NCBI RefSeq assembly: GCF_022682495.2
Contig: NW_026527293.1
Span: 24,945 to 88,944 of the forward strand
Origin: Desmodus rotundus
Lineage: Eukaryota; Chordata; Mammalia; Chiroptera; Phyllostomidae
Direction: 5' to 3'
Length of the DNA: 64,000 nt
The position numbers and the translations under genes were made by a program. Shown one piece after another: positions 34,880 through 47,474 of this stretch (its first letter is position 1; each line of letters begins with the position of its first letter). The notes under the pieces are model-generated. The model was not told the origin of the DNA. It saw only the letters and a program-made list of their open reading frames with translations, and made no database searches.

Positions 34880-35848
34880 CATTCACCTGCGGCGAACCCG
34901 GGCCCAGTTGAGCAAGATCAGGCCCCAGGGCAGGAGCCTGGGGAAGCCTCTGGAGCCCTGGTGCCCAGGGCTGGGGAATTTCCCGGGGGCTCTCTCGTGG
35001 TCCAGGTGCCCTCTCTCGCCCGTGGAGTGCCCACCCCATTCCTTAACCACCGCAGGACACCTGCATCCCGAGATAAGCGGCCCTTTGCCTCCAGGGGCCT
35101 CGGACACATGGGGCGGGGGTGCCAGTAAACGGCCTACGTGGAGGCAAACCCGCAGACACCACCGTCCAGTCACCACCACCCCGAAGATCCCCCTGTTCTT
35201 CCATCCGTAAAGGGATCCCCCTTTACGGATGGAAGAACAGGGGGGAGGCCCCCAGGAGATGGCTTTTGTCCGAGCCGGGGCTGGCCAGTTTCGGGCCCAG
35301 ACTCGGAACCCCGCATGCGCACCCAGGCCCCTCCACCACAAGCCTCACTCGGGGCAACATGCCCCACCCTTGAGTAACCAGGCCAGGTTCCCAGGTTCCC
35401 TGGGCACGTGACCCGGGAAACGGAAGCCCTTCCTGCCACCAGAGGACCTCACATTTTCCCCTGGCCACACTTCCCAGCAGTTCTCCCGCCCCCGCATAGG
35501 CAGAGTGCCCAGGGAGGACCTGGGGACCTGGGGCCAGGGCTGGGCCCCGCCACGGTTATGCGCCAGGTGAAGAGGGCCAGGGCGGGCGGTCCCCACCACC
35601 GTGGAAGGGTTCTCCAGGGGCGACTCAGGCCTGTGCCCCGCCTGGGCCCCTAAGAGTCTTGCTTTGGCTCAAACTGCCCCACCCTGCCCCGAGGTGTCAA
35701 ACTTGGACCCACCTGCCTCCACTCTCTAATATCTGCCCTAAACTACTCGAGAAGGGACTGTGACCAGTGCGACTTCGGTCCCCCAGCGCTCCAAGGCCCC
35801 CCCCAATAAACGCATCCAAGGTCTGGGGTCCTTGGTGTCCACCAATGA
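34880..35848 (+). repeat. Repeat unit 37 (type 4; second of trimer 36-38)
   Basis: Combines gaagcctctgg with cccaccccattcc, ctttgcctcc and aggggcctcgg. Ends with cctgtgccccg. Counterpart of unit 40. Confidence 0.97.
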
Positions 35849-36817
35849 CATTCACCTGCGGCGAACCCGGGCCCAGTTGAGCAAGATCAGGCCCCAGGGC
35901 AGGAGCCTGGGGAAGCATCTGGAGCCCTGGTGCCCAGGGCTGGGGAATTTCCCGGGGGCTCTCTCGTGGTCCAGGTGCCCTCTCTCGCCCGTGGAGTGCC
36001 CACGCCATTCCTTAACCACCGCAGGACACCTGCATCCCGAGATAAGCGGTCCTGTGCCTCCAGGGGGCTCGGACACATGGGGCGGGGGTGCCAGTAAATG
36101 GCCTATGTGGAGGCAATCCCGCAGACACCACCGTCCAGTCACCACCACCCCGAAGATCCCCCTGTTCTTCCATCCGTAAAGGGATCCCCCTTTACGGATG
36201 GAAGAACAGGGGGGAGGCCCCCAGGAGATGGCTTTTGTCCGAGCCGGGGCTGGCCAGTTTCGGGCCCAGACTCGGAACCCCGCATGCGCACCCAGGCCCC
36301 TCCACCACAAGCCTCACTCGGGGCAACATGCCCCACCCTTGAGTAACCAGGCCAGGTTCCCAGGTTCCCTGGGCACGTGACCCGGGAAACGGAAGCCCTT
36401 CCTGCCACCAGAGGACCTCACATTTTCCCCTGGCCACACTTCCCAGCAGTTCTCCCGCCCTCGCATAGGCAGAGTGCCCAGGGAGGACCTGGGGACCTGG
36501 GGCCAGGGCTGGGCCCCGCCACGGTTATGCGCCAGGTGAAGAGGGCCAGGGCGGGCGGTCCCCACCACCGTGGAAGGGTTCTCCAGGGGCGACTCAGGCC
36601 TGCGCCCCGCCTGGGCCCCTAAGAGTCTTGCTTTGGCTCAAACTGCCCCACCCTGCCCCGAGGTGTCAAACTTGGACCCACCTGCCTCCACTCTCTAATA
36701 TCTGCCCTAAACTACTCGAGAAGGGACTGTGACCAGTGCGACTTCGGTCCCCCAGCGCTCCAAGGCCCCCCCCAATAAACGCATCCAAGGTCTGGGGTCC
36801 TTGGTGTCCACCAATGA
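35849..36817 (+). repeat. Repeat unit 38 (type 2; third of trimer 36-38)
   Basis: Reads gcggtcctgtgcc, found only here and in unit 41, 2,907 bp downstream. Cccgccctcgc. Confidence 0.97.
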
Positions 36818-37786
36818 CATTCACCTGCGGCGAACCCGGGCCCAGTTGAGCAAGATCAGGCCCCAGGGCAGGAGCCTGGGGAAGCCTCTGGAGCCCTGGT
36901 GCCCAGGGCTGGGGAATTTCCCGGGGGCTCTCTCGTGGTCCAGGTGCCCTCTCTCGCCCGTGGAGTGCCCACGCCATTCCTTAACCACCGCAGGACACCT
37001 GCATCCCGAGATAAGCGGCCCTGTGCCTCCAGGGGGCTCGGACACATGGGGCGGGGGTGCCAGTAAATGGCCTATGTGGAGGCAATCCCGCAGACACCAC
37101 CGTCCAGTCACCACCACCCCGAAGATCCCCCTGTTCTTCCATCCGTAAAGGGATCCCCCTTTACGGATGGAAGAACAGGGGGGAGGCCCCCAGGAGATGG
37201 CTTTTGTCCGAGCCGGGGCTGGCCAGTTTCGGGCCCAGACTCGGAACCCCGCATGCGCACCCAGGCCCCTCCACCACAAGCCTCACTCGGGGCAACATGC
37301 CCCACCCTTGAGTAACCAGGCCAGGTTCCCAGGTTCCCTGGGCACGTGACCCGGGAAACGGAAGCCCTTCCTGCCACCAGAGGACCTCACATTTTCCCCT
37401 GGCCACACTTCCCAGCAGTTCTCCCGCCCCCGCATAGGCAGAGTGCCCAGGGAGGACCTGGGGACCTGGGGCCAGGGCTCGGCCCAGCCACGGTTATGCG
37501 CCAGGTGAAGAGGGCCAGGGCGGGCGGTCCCCACCACCGTGGAAGGGTTCTCCAGGGGCGACTCAGGCCTGCGCCCCGCCTGGGCCCCTAAGAGTCTTGC
37601 TTTGGCTCAAACTGCCCCACCCTGCCCCGAGGTGTCAAACTTGGACCCACCTGCCTCCACTCTCTAATATCTGCCCTAAACTACTCGAGAAGGGACTGTG
37701 ACCAGTGCGACTTCGGTCCCCCAGCGCTCCAAGGCCCCTCCCAATAAACGCATCCAAGGTCTCGGGTCCTTGGTGTCCGCCAATGA
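36818..37786 (+). repeat. Repeat unit 39 (type 2)
   Basis: Gaagcctctgg; cagggctcggcccagcc followed by cccctcccaataa, the linked pair also seen in units 31, 41, 44, 47, 50 and 52. Confidence 0.97.
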
Positions 37787-38755
37787 CATTCACCTGCGGC
37801 GAACCCGGGCCCAGTTGAGCAAGATCAGGCCCCAGGGCAGGAGCCTGGGGAAGCATCTGGAGCCCTGGTGCCCAGGGCTGGGGAATTTCCCGGGGGCTCT
37901 CTCGTGGTCCAGGTGCCCTCTCTCGCCCGTGGAGTGCCCACCCCATTCCTTAACCACCGCAGGACACCTGCATCCCGAGATAAGCGGCCCTTTGCCTCCA
38001 GGGGCCTCGGACACATGGGGCGGGGGTGCCAGTAAACGGCCTACGTGGAGGCAAACCCGCAGACACCACCGTCCAGTCACCACCACCCCGAAGATCCCCC
38101 TGATCTTCCATCCGTAAAGGGATCCCCCTTTACGGATGGAAGAACAGGGGGGAGGCCCCCAGGAGATGGCTTTTGTCCGAGCCGGGGCTGGCCAGTTTCG
38201 GGCCCAGACTCGGAACCCCGCATGCGCACCCAGGCCCCTCCACCACAAGCCTCACTCGGGGCAACATGCCCCACCCTTGAGTAACCAGGCCAGGTTCCCA
38301 GGTTCCCTGGGCACGTGACCCGGGAAACGGAAGCCCTTCCTGCCACCAGAGGACCTCACATTTTCCCCTGGCCACACTTCCCAGCAGTTCTCCCGCCCCC
38401 GCATAGGCAGAGTGCCCAGGGAGGACCTGGGGACCTGGGGCCAGGGCTGGGCCCCGCCACGGTTATGCGCCAGGTGAAGAGGGCCAGGGCGGGCGGTCCC
38501 CACCACCGTGGAAGGGTTCTCCAGGGGCGACTCAGGCCTGTGCCCCGCCTGGGCCCCTAAGAGTCTTGCTTTGGCTCAAACTGCCCCACCCTGCCCCGAG
38601 GTGTCAAACTTGGACCCACCTGCCTCCACTCTCTAATATCTGCCCTAAACTACTCGAGAATGGACTGTGACCAGTGCGACTTCGGTCCCCCAGCGCTCCA
38701 AGGCCCCCCCCAATAAACGCATCCAAGGTCTGGGGTCCTTGGTGTCCACCAATGA
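37787..38755 (+). repeat. Repeat unit 40 (type 4)
   Basis: Cccaccccattcc, ctttgcctcc, aggggcctcgg. Private ccctgatcttcc gives one mismatch in the left hairpin arm. Ends with a private gagaatggactg. Confidence 0.97.
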
Positions 38756-39724
38756 CATTCACCTGCGGCGAACCCGGGCCCAGTTGAGCAAGATCAGGCC
38801 CCAGGGCAGGAGCCTGGGGAAGCATCTGGAGCCCTGGTGCCCAGGGCTGGGGAATTTCCCGGGGGCTCTCTCGTGGTCCAGGTGCCCTCTCTCGCCCGTG
38901 GAGTGCCCACGCCATTCCTTAACCACCGCAGGACACCTGCATCCCGAGATAAGCGGTCCTGTGCCTCCAGGGGGCTCGGACACATGGGGCGGGGGTGCCA
39001 GTAAATGGCCTATGTGGAGGCAATCCCGCAGACACCACCGTCCAGTCACCACCACCCCGAAGATCCCCCTGTTCTTCCATCCGTAAAGGGATCCCCCTTT
39101 ACGGATGGAAGAACAGGGGGGAGGCCCCCAGGAGATGGCTTTTGTCCGAGCCGGGGCTGGCCAGTTTCGGGCCCAGACTCGGAACCCCGCATGCGCACCC
39201 AGGCCCCTCCACCACAAGCCTCACTCGGGGCAACATGCCCCACCCTTGAGTAACCAGGCCAGGTTCCCAGGTTCCCTGGGCACGTGACCCGGGAAACGGA
39301 AGCCCTTCCTGCCACCAGAGGACCTCACATTTTCCCCTGGCCACACTTCCCAGCAGTTCTCCCGCCCCCGCATAGGCAGAGTGCCCAGGGAGGACCTGGG
39401 GACCTGGGGCCAGGGCTCGGCCCAGCCACGGTTATGCGCCAGGTGAAGAGGGCCAGGGCGGGCGGTCCCCACCACCGTGGAAGGGTTCTCCAGGGGCGAC
39501 TCAGGCCTGCGCCCCGCCTGGGCCCCTAAGAGTCTTGCTTTGGCTCAAACTGCCCCACCCTGCCCCGAGGTGTCAAACTTGGACCCACCTGCCTCCACTC
39601 TCTAATATCTGCCCTAAACTACTCGAGAAGGGACTGTGACCAGTGCGACTTCGGTCCCCCAGCGCTCCAAGGCCCCTCCCAATAAACGCATCCAAGGTCT
39701 CCGGTCCTTGGTGTCCGCCAATGA
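38756..39724 (+). repeat. Repeat unit 41 (type 2)
   Basis: Gcggtcctgtgcc as in unit 38. Ends with cagggctcggcccagcc, cccctcccaataa and ggtctccggtcc, the last shared with the end of unit 31. Confidence 0.97.
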
Positions 39725-40693
39725 CATTCACCTGCGGCGAACCCGGGCCCAGTTGAGCAAGATCAGGCCCCAGGGCAGGAGCCTGGGGAAGCATCTGGAG
39801 CCCTGGTGCCCAGGGCTGGGGAATTTCCCGGGGGCTCTCTCGTGGTCCAGGTGCCCTCTCTCGCCCGTGGAGTGCCCACCCCATTCCTTAACCACCGCAG
39901 GACACCTGCATCCCGAGATAAGCGGCCCTTTGCCTCCAGGGGCCTCGGACACATGGGGCGGGGGTGCCAGTAAACGGCCTACGTGGAGGCAAACCCGCAG
40001 ACACCACCGTCCAGTCACCACCACCCCGAAGATCCCCCTGTTCTTCCATCCGTAAAGGGATCCCCCTTTACGGATGGAAGAACAGGGGGGAGGCCCCCAG
40101 GAGATGGCTTTTGTCCGAGCCGGGGCTGGCCAGTTTCGGGCCCAGACTCGGAACCCCTCATGCGCACCCAGGCCCCTCCACCACAAGCCTCACTCGGGGC
40201 AACATGCCCCACCCTTGAGTAACCAGGCCAGGTTCCCAGGTTTCCTGGGCACATGACCCGGGAAACGGAAGCCCTTCATGCCACCAGAGGACCTCACATT
40301 TTCCCCTGGCCACACTTCCCAGCAGTTCTCCCGCCCCCGCATAGGCAGAGTGCCCAGGGAGGACCTGGGGACCTGGGGCCAGGGCTGGGCCCCGCCACGG
40401 TTATGCGCCAGGTGAAGAGGGCCAGGGCGGGCGGTCCCCACCACCGTGGAAGGGTTCTCCAGGGGCGACTCAGGCCTGCGCCCCGTCTGGGCCCCTAAGA
40501 GTCTTGCTTTGGCTCAAACTGCCCCACCCTGCCCCGAGGTGTCAAACTTGGACCCACCTGCCTCCACTCTCTAATATCTGCCCTAAACTACTCGAGAAGG
40601 GACTGTGACCAGTGCGACTTCGGTCCCTCAGCGCTCCAAGGCCCCCCCCAATAAACGCATCCAAGGTCTGGGGTCCTTGGTGTCCGCCAATGA
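39725..40693 (+). repeat. Repeat unit 42 (type 4)
   Basis: Like unit 32: cccaccccattcc, ggtttcctgggcacatgacc, cccttcatgcc. Adds aacccctcatgcg, which breaks the NRF1-like match and is shared with units 45 and 53. Private ccccgtctggg. Confidence 0.97.
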
Positions 40694-41661
40694 CATTCAC
40701 CTGCGGCGAACCCGGGCCCAGTGAGCAAGATCAGGCCCCAGGGCAGGAGCCTGGGGAAGCATCTGGAGCCCTGGTGCCCAGGGCTGGGGAATTTCCCGGG
40801 GGCTCTCTCGTGGTCCAGGTGCCCTCTCTCTCCCGTGGAGTGCCCACGCCATTCCTTAACCACCGCAGGACACCTGCATCCCGAGATAAGCGGCCCTTTG
40901 CCTCCAGGGGCCTCGGACACATGGGGCGGGGGTGCCAGTAAACGGCCTACGTGGAGGCAAACCCGCAGACACCACCGTCCAGTCACCACCACCCCGAAGA
41001 TCCCCCTGTTCTTCCATCCGTAAAGGGATCCCCCTTTACGGATGGAAGAACAGGGGGGAGGCCCCCAGGAGATGGCTTTTGTCCGAGCCGGGGCTGGCCA
41101 GTTTCGGGCCCAGACTCGGAACCCCGCATGCGCACCCAGGCCCCTCCACCACAAGCCTCACTCGGGGCAACATGCCCCTCCCTTGAGTGACCAGGCCAGG
41201 TTCCCAGGTTCCCTGGGCACATGACCCGGGAAACGGAAGCCCTTCCTGCCACCAGAGGACCTCACATTTTCCCCTGGCCACACTTCCCAGCAGTTCTCCC
41301 GCCCCCGCATAGGCAGAGTGCCCAGGGAGGACCTGGGGACCTGGGGCCAGGGCTGGGCCCCGCCACGGTTATGCGCCAGGTGAAGAGGGCCAGGGCGGGC
41401 GGTCCCCACCACCGTGGAAGGGTTCTCCAGGGGCGACTCAGGCCTGCGCCCCGCCTGGGCCCCTAAGAGTCTTGCTTTGGCTCAAACTGCCCCACCCTGC
41501 CCCGAGGTGTCAAACTTGGACCCACCTGCCTCCACTCTCTAATATCTGCCCTAAACTACTCGAGAAGGGACTGTGACCAGTGCGACTTCGGTCCCCCAGC
41601 GCTCCAAGGCCCCCCCCAATAAGCGCATCCAAGGTCTCGGGTCCTTGGTGTCCGCCAATGA
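40694..41661 (+). repeat. Repeat unit 43 (type 4, 968 bp; start of trimer 43-45)
   Basis: Cccagtgagc, tctctctcccg, cttgagtgacc and cacatgacc as in unit 24. Private atgcccctccc. Confidence 0.97.
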
Positions 41662-42630
41662 CATTCACCTGCGGCGAACCCGGGCCCAGTTGAGCAAGAT
41701 CAGGCCCCAGGGCAGGAGCCTGGGGAAGCATCTGGAGCCCTGGTGCCCAGGGCTGGGGAATTTCCCGGGGGCTCTCTCGTGGTCCAGGTGCCCTCTCTCG
41801 CCCGTGGAGTGCCCACGCCATTCCTTAACCACCGCAGGACACCTGCATCCCGAGATAAGCGGCCCTGTGCTTCCAGGGGGCTCGGACACATGGGGCGGGG
41901 GTGCCAGTACACGGCCTACGTGGAGGCAAACACGCAGACACCACCGTCCAGTCACCACTACCCCGAAGATCCCCCTGTTCTTCCATCCGTAAAGGGATCC
42001 CCCTTTACGGATGGAAGAACAGGGGGGAGGCCCCCAGGAGATGGCTTTTGTCCGAGCGGGGGCTGGCCAGTTTCGGGCCCAGACTCGGAACCCCGCATGC
42101 GCACCCAGGCCCCTCCACCACAAGCCTCACTCGGGGCAACATGCCCCACCCTTGAGTAACCAGGCCAGGTTCCCAGGTTCCCTGGGCACGTGACCCGGGA
42201 AACGGAAGCCCTTCCTGCCACCAGAGGACCTCACATTTTCCCCTGGCCACACTTCCCAGCAGTTCTCCCGCCCCCGCATAGGCAGAGTGCCCAGGGAGGA
42301 CCTGGGGACCTGGGGCCAGGGCTCGGCCCAGCCACGGTTATGCGCCAGGTGAAGAGGGCCAGGGCGGGCGGTCCCCACCACCGTGGAAGGGTTCTCCAGG
42401 GGCGACTCAGGCCTGCGCCCCGCCTGGGCCCCTAAGAGTCTTGCTTTGGCTCAAACTGCCCCACCCTGCCCCGAGGTGTCAAACTTGGACCCACCTGCCT
42501 CCACTCTCTAATATCTGCCCTAAACTACTCGAGAAGGGACTGTGACCAGTGCGACTTCGGTCCCCCAGCGCTCCAAGGCCCCTCCCAATAAACGCATCCA
42601 AGGTCTCGGGTCCTTGGTGTCCGCCAATGA
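41662..42630 (+). repeat. Repeat unit 44 (type 1h, twin of unit 47)
   Basis: Ctgtgcttcc, caccactacccc and gagcgggggctgg with caaacacgcag. The set recurs only in unit 47. Ends with cagggctcggcccagcc and cccctcccaataa. Confidence 0.97.
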
Positions 42631-43599
42631 CATTCACCTGCGGCGAACCCGGGCCCAGTTGAGCAAGATCAGGCCCCAGGGCAGGAGCCTGGGGAAGCAT
42701 CTGGAGCCCTGGTGCCCAGGGCTGGGGAATTTCCCGGGGGCTCTCTCGTGGTCCAGGTGCCCTCTCTCGCCCGTGGAGTGCCCACCCCATTCCTTAACCA
42801 CCGCAGGACACCTGCATCCCAGGATAAGCGGCCCTTTGCCTCCAGGGGCCTCGGTCACATAGGGCGGGGGTGCCAGTAAACGGCCTACGTGGAGGCAAAC
42901 CCGCAGACACCACCGTCCAGTCACCACCACCCCGAAGATCCCCCTGTTCTTCCATCCGTAAAGGGATCCCCCTTTACGGATGGAAGAACAGGGGGGAGGC
43001 CCCCAGGAGATGGCTTTTGTCCGAGCCGGGGCTGGCCAGTTTCGGGCCCAGACTCGGAACCCCTCATGCGCACCCAGGCCCCTCCACCACAAGCCTCACT
43101 CGGGGCACCATGCCCCACCCTTGAGTAACCAGGCCAGGTTCCCAGGTTTCCTGGGCACATGACCCGGGAAACGGAAGCCCTTCATGCCACCAGAGGACCT
43201 CACATTTTCCCCTGGCCACACTTCCCAGCAGTTCTCCCGCCCCCGCATAGGCAGAGTGCCCAGGGAGGACCTGGGGACCTGGGGCCAGGGCTGGGCCCCG
43301 CCACGGTTATGCGCCAGGTGAAGAGGGCCAGGGCGGGCGGTCCCCACCACCGTGGAAGGGTTCTCCAGGGGCGACTCAGGCCTGCGCCCCGCCTGGGCCC
43401 CTAAGAGTCTTGCTTTGGCTCAAACTGCTCCACCCTGCCCCGAGGTGTCAAACTTGGACCCACCTGCCTCCACTCTCTAATATCTGCCCTAAACTACTCG
43501 AGAAGGGACTGTGACCAGTGCGACTTCGGTCCCTCAGCGCTCCAAGGCCCCCCCCAATAAACGCATCCAAGGTCTGGGGTCCTTGGTGTCCGCCAATGA
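42631..43599 (+). repeat. Repeat unit 45 (type 4, twin of unit 48 in its 5' half)
   Basis: Catcccaggataag and ctcggtcacataggg, shared only with unit 48. The 3' half has aacccctcatgcg, ggggcaccatgcc, cacatgacc, cccttcatgcc and actgctccacc, unlike unit 48. Confidence 0.97.
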
Positions 43600-44567
43600 C
43601 ATTCACCTGCGGCGAACCCGGGCCCAGTGAGCAAGATCAGGCCCCAGGGCAGGAGCCTGGGGAAGCATCTGGAGCCCTGGTGCCCAGGGCTGGGGAATTT
43701 CCCGGGGGCTCTCTCGTTGTCCAGGTGCCCTCTCTCTCCCGTGGAGTGCCCACGCCATTCCTTAACCACCGCAGGACACCTGCATCCCGAGATAAGCGGC
43801 CCTTTGCCTCCAGGGGCCTCGGACACATGGGGCGGGGGTGCCAGTAAACGGCCTATGTGGAGGCAAACCCGCAGACACCACCGTCCAGTCACCACCACCC
43901 CGAAGATCCCCCTGTTCTTCCATCCGTAAAGGGATCCCCCTTTACGGATGGAAGAACAGGGGGGAGGCCCCCAGGAGATGGCTTTTGTCCGAGCCGGGGC
44001 TGGCCAGTTTCGGGCCCAGACTCGGAACCCCGCATGCGCACCCAGGCCCCTCCACCACAAGCCTCACTCGGGGCAACATGCCCCACCCTTGAGTAACCAG
44101 GCCAGGTTCCCAGGTTCCCTGGGCACGTGACCCGGGAAACGGAAGCCCTTCCTGCCACCAGAGGACCTCACATTTTCCCCTGGCCACACTTCCCAGCAGT
44201 TCTCCCGCCCCCGCATAGGCAGAGTGCCCAGGGAGGACCTGGGGACCTGGGGCCAGGGCTGGGCCCCGCCACGGTTATGCGCCAGGTGAAGAGGGCCAGG
44301 GCGGGCGGTCCCCACCACCGTGGAAGGGTTCTCCAGGGGCGACTCAGGCCTGTGCCCCGCCTGGGCCCCTAAGAGTCTTGCTTTGGCTCAAACTGCCCCA
44401 CCCTGCCCCGAGGTGTCAAACTTGGACCCACCTGCCTCCACTCTCTAATATCTGCCCTAAACTACTCCAGAAGGGACTGTGACCAGTGCGACTTCGGTCC
44501 CCCAGCGCTCCAAGGCCCCCCCCAATAAGCGCATCCAAGGTCTCGGGTCCTTGGTGTCCGCCAATGA
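43600..44567 (+). repeat. Repeat unit 46 (hybrid type 4/3, 968 bp)
   Basis: Cccagtgagc and tctctctcccg. Reads taaacgg followed by tatgtgg and gcaaacc, so it fits no main type. Private tctcgttgtcc. Counterpart of unit 43 in the second trimer. Confidence 0.97.
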
Positions 44568-45536
44568 CATTCACCTGCGGCGAACCCGGGCCCAGTTGAG
44601 CAAGATCAGGCCCCAGGGCAGGAGCCTGGGGAAGCATCTGGAGCCCTGGTGCCCAGGGCTGGGGAATTTCCCGGGGGCTCTCTCGTGGTCCAGGTGCCCT
44701 CTCTCGCCCGTGGAGTGCCCACGCCATTCCTTAACCACCGCAGGACACCTGCATCCCGAGATAAGCGGCCCTGTGCTTCCAGGGGGCTCGGACACATGGG
44801 GCGGGGGTGCCAGTACACGGCCTACGTGGAGGCAAACACGCAGACACCACCGTCCAGTCACCACTACCCCGAAGATCCCCCTGTTCTTCCATCCGTAAAG
44901 GGATCCCCCTTTACGGATGGAAAAACAGGGGGGAGGCCCCCAGGAGATGGCTTTTGTCCGAGCGGGGGCTGGCCAGTTTCGGGCCCAGACTCGGAACCCC
45001 GCATGCGCACCCAGGCCCCTCCACCACAAGCCTCACTCGGGGCAACATGCCCCACCCTTGAGTAACCAGGCCAGGTTCCCAGGTTCCCTGGGCACGTGAC
45101 CCGGGAAACGGAAGCCCTTCCTGCCACCAGAGGACCTCACATTTTCCCCTGGCCACACTTCCCAGCAGTTCTCCCGCCCCCGCATAGGCAGAGTGCCCAG
45201 GGAGGACCTGGGGACCTGGGGCCAGGGCTCGGCCCAGCCACGGTTATGCGCCAGGTGAAGAGGGCCAGGGCGGGCGGTCCCCACCACCGTGGAAGGGTTC
45301 TCCAGGGGCGACTCAGGCCTGCGCCCCGCCTGGGCCCCTAAGAGTCTTGCTTTGGCTCAAACTGCCCCACCCTGCCCCGAGGTGTCAAACTTGGACCCAC
45401 CTGCCTCCACTCTCTAATATCTGCCCTAAACTACTCGAGAAGGGACTGTGACCAGTGCGACTTCGGTCCCCCAGCGCTCCAAGGCCCCTCCCAATAAACG
45501 CATCCAAGGTCTCGGGTCCTTGGTGTCCGCCAATGA
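44568..45536 (+). repeat. Repeat unit 47 (type 1h, twin of unit 44)
   Basis: Same rare variants as unit 44. Private atggaaaaacagg gives a hairpin mismatch. Confidence 0.97.
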
Positions 45537-46505
45537 CATTCACCTGCGGCGAACCCGGGCCCAGTTGAGCAAGATCAGGCCCCAGGGCAGGAGCCTGGGG
45601 AAGCATCTGGAGCCCTGGTGCCCAGGGCTGGGGAATTTCCCGGGGGCTCTCTCGTGGTCCAGGTGCCCTCTCTCCCCCGTGGAGTGCCCACCCCATTCCT
45701 TAACCACCGCAGGACACCTGCATCCCAGGATAAGCGGCCCTTTGCCTCCAGGGGCCTCGGTCACATAGGGCGGGGGTGCCAGTAAACGGCCTACGTGGAG
45801 GCAAACCCGCAGACACCACCGTCCAGTCACCACCACCCCGAAGATCCCCCTGTTCTTCCATCCGTAAAGGGATCCCCCTTTACGGATGGAAGAACAGGGG
45901 GGAGGCCCCCAGGAGATGGCTTTTGTCCGAGCCGGGGCTGGCCAGTTTCGGGCCCAGACTCGGAACCCCGCATGCGCACCCAGGCCCCTCCACCACAAGC
46001 CTCACTCGGGGCAACATGCCCCACCCTTGAGTAACCAGGCCAGGTTCCCAGGTTCCCTGGGCACGTGACCCGGGAAACGGAAGCCCTTCCTGCCACCAGA
46101 GGACCTCACATTTTCCCCTGGCCACACTTCCCAGCAGTTCTCCCGCCCCCGCATAGGCAGAGTGCCCAGGGAGGACCTGGGGACCTGGGGCCAGGGCTGG
46201 GCCCCGCCACGGTTATGCGCCAGGTGAAGAGGGCCAGGGCGGGCGGTCCCCACCACCGTGGAAGGGTTCTCCAGGGGCGACTCAGGCCTGTGCCCCGCCT
46301 GGGCCCCTAAGAGTCTTGCTTTGGCTCAAACTGCCCCACCCTGCCCCGAGGTGTCAAACTTGGACCCACCTGCCTCCACTCTCTAATATCTGCCCTAAAC
46401 TACTCGAGAAGGGACTGTGACTAGTGCGACTTCGGTCCCCCAGCGCTCCAAGGCCCCCCCCAATAAACGCATCCAAGGTCTGGGGTCCTTGGTGTCCACC
46501 AATGA
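45537..46505 (+). repeat. Repeat unit 48 (type 4, twin of unit 45 in its 5' half)
   Basis: Catcccaggataag and ctcggtcacataggg as in unit 45, plus private ctctctcccccg. The 3' half is standard (accccgcatgcg, caacatgcc, cacgtgacc, cccttcctgcc). Ends with a private gtgactagtgcg. Confidence 0.97.
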
Positions 46506-47474
46506 CATTCACCTGCGGCGAACCCGGGCCCAGTTGAGCAAGATCAGGCCCCAGGGCAGGAGCCTGGGGAAGCATCTGGAGCCCTGGTGCCCAGGGCTGG
46601 GGAATTTCCCGGGGGCTCTCTCGTGGTCCAGGTGCCCTCTCTCGCCCGTGGAGTGCCCACGCCATTCCTTAACCACCGCAGGACACCTGCATCCCGAGAT
46701 AAGCGGCCCTGTGCCTCCAGGGGGCTCGGACACATGGGGCGGGGGTGCCAGTAAATGGCCTATGTGGAGGCAAACCCGCAGACACCACCGTCCAGTCACC
46801 ACCACCCCGAAGATCCCCCTGTTCTTCCATCCGTAAAGGGATCCCCCTTTACGGATGGAAGAACAGGGGGGAGGCCCCCAGGAGATGGCTTTTGTCCGAG
46901 CCGGGGCTGGCCAGTTTCGGGCCCAGACTCGGAACCCCGCATGCGCACCCAGGCCCCTCCACCACAAGCCTCACTCGGGGCAACATGCCCCACCCTTGAG
47001 TAACCAGGCCAGGTTCCCAGGTTCCCTGGGCACGTGACCCGGGAAACGGAAGCCCTTCCTGCCACCAGAGGACCTCACATTTTCCCCTGGCCACACTTCC
47101 CAGCAGTTCTCCCGCCCTCGCATAGGCAGAGTGCCCAGGGAGGACCTGGGGACCTGGGGCCAGGGCTGGGCCCCGCCACGGTTATGCGCCAGGTGAAGAG
47201 GGCCAGGGCGGGCGGTCCCCACCACCGTGGAAGGGTTCTCCAGGGGCGACTCAGGCCTGTGCCCCGCCTGGGCCCCTAAGAGTCTTGCTTTGGCTCAAAC
47301 TGCCCCACCCTGCCCCGAGGTGTCAAACTTGGACCCACCTGCCTCCACTCTCTAATATCTGCCCTAAACTACTCGAGAAGGGACTGTGACCAGTGCGACT
47401 TCGGTCCCCCAGCGCTCCAAGGCCCCCCCCAATAAACGCATCCAAGGTCTGGGGTCCTTGGTGTCCACCAATGA
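46506..47474 (+). repeat. Repeat unit 49 (type 3)
   Basis: Taaatgg and tatgtgg with gcaaacc; agggggctcgg; cccgccctcgc and cctgtgccccg as in unit 36. Hairpin intact. Confidence 0.97.

Larger units (their letters stand above)
40694..43599 (+). repeat. Three-unit block B, first copy (units 43-45)
   Basis: A unit of the cagtgagc class, a type 1h unit with cactacccc and gagcggggg, and a type 4 unit with cccaggat and ctcggtcacatag. The same order follows 2,906 bp later. The match breaks down in the 3' half of the third unit. Confidence 0.88.
43600..46505 (+). repeat. Three-unit block B, second copy (units 46-48)
   Basis: Directly follows the first copy. Private changes since the duplication include cgttgtcc, tatgtgg in unit 46, ggaaaaacagg in unit 47 and ctcccccg in unit 48. 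Confidence 0.88.
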
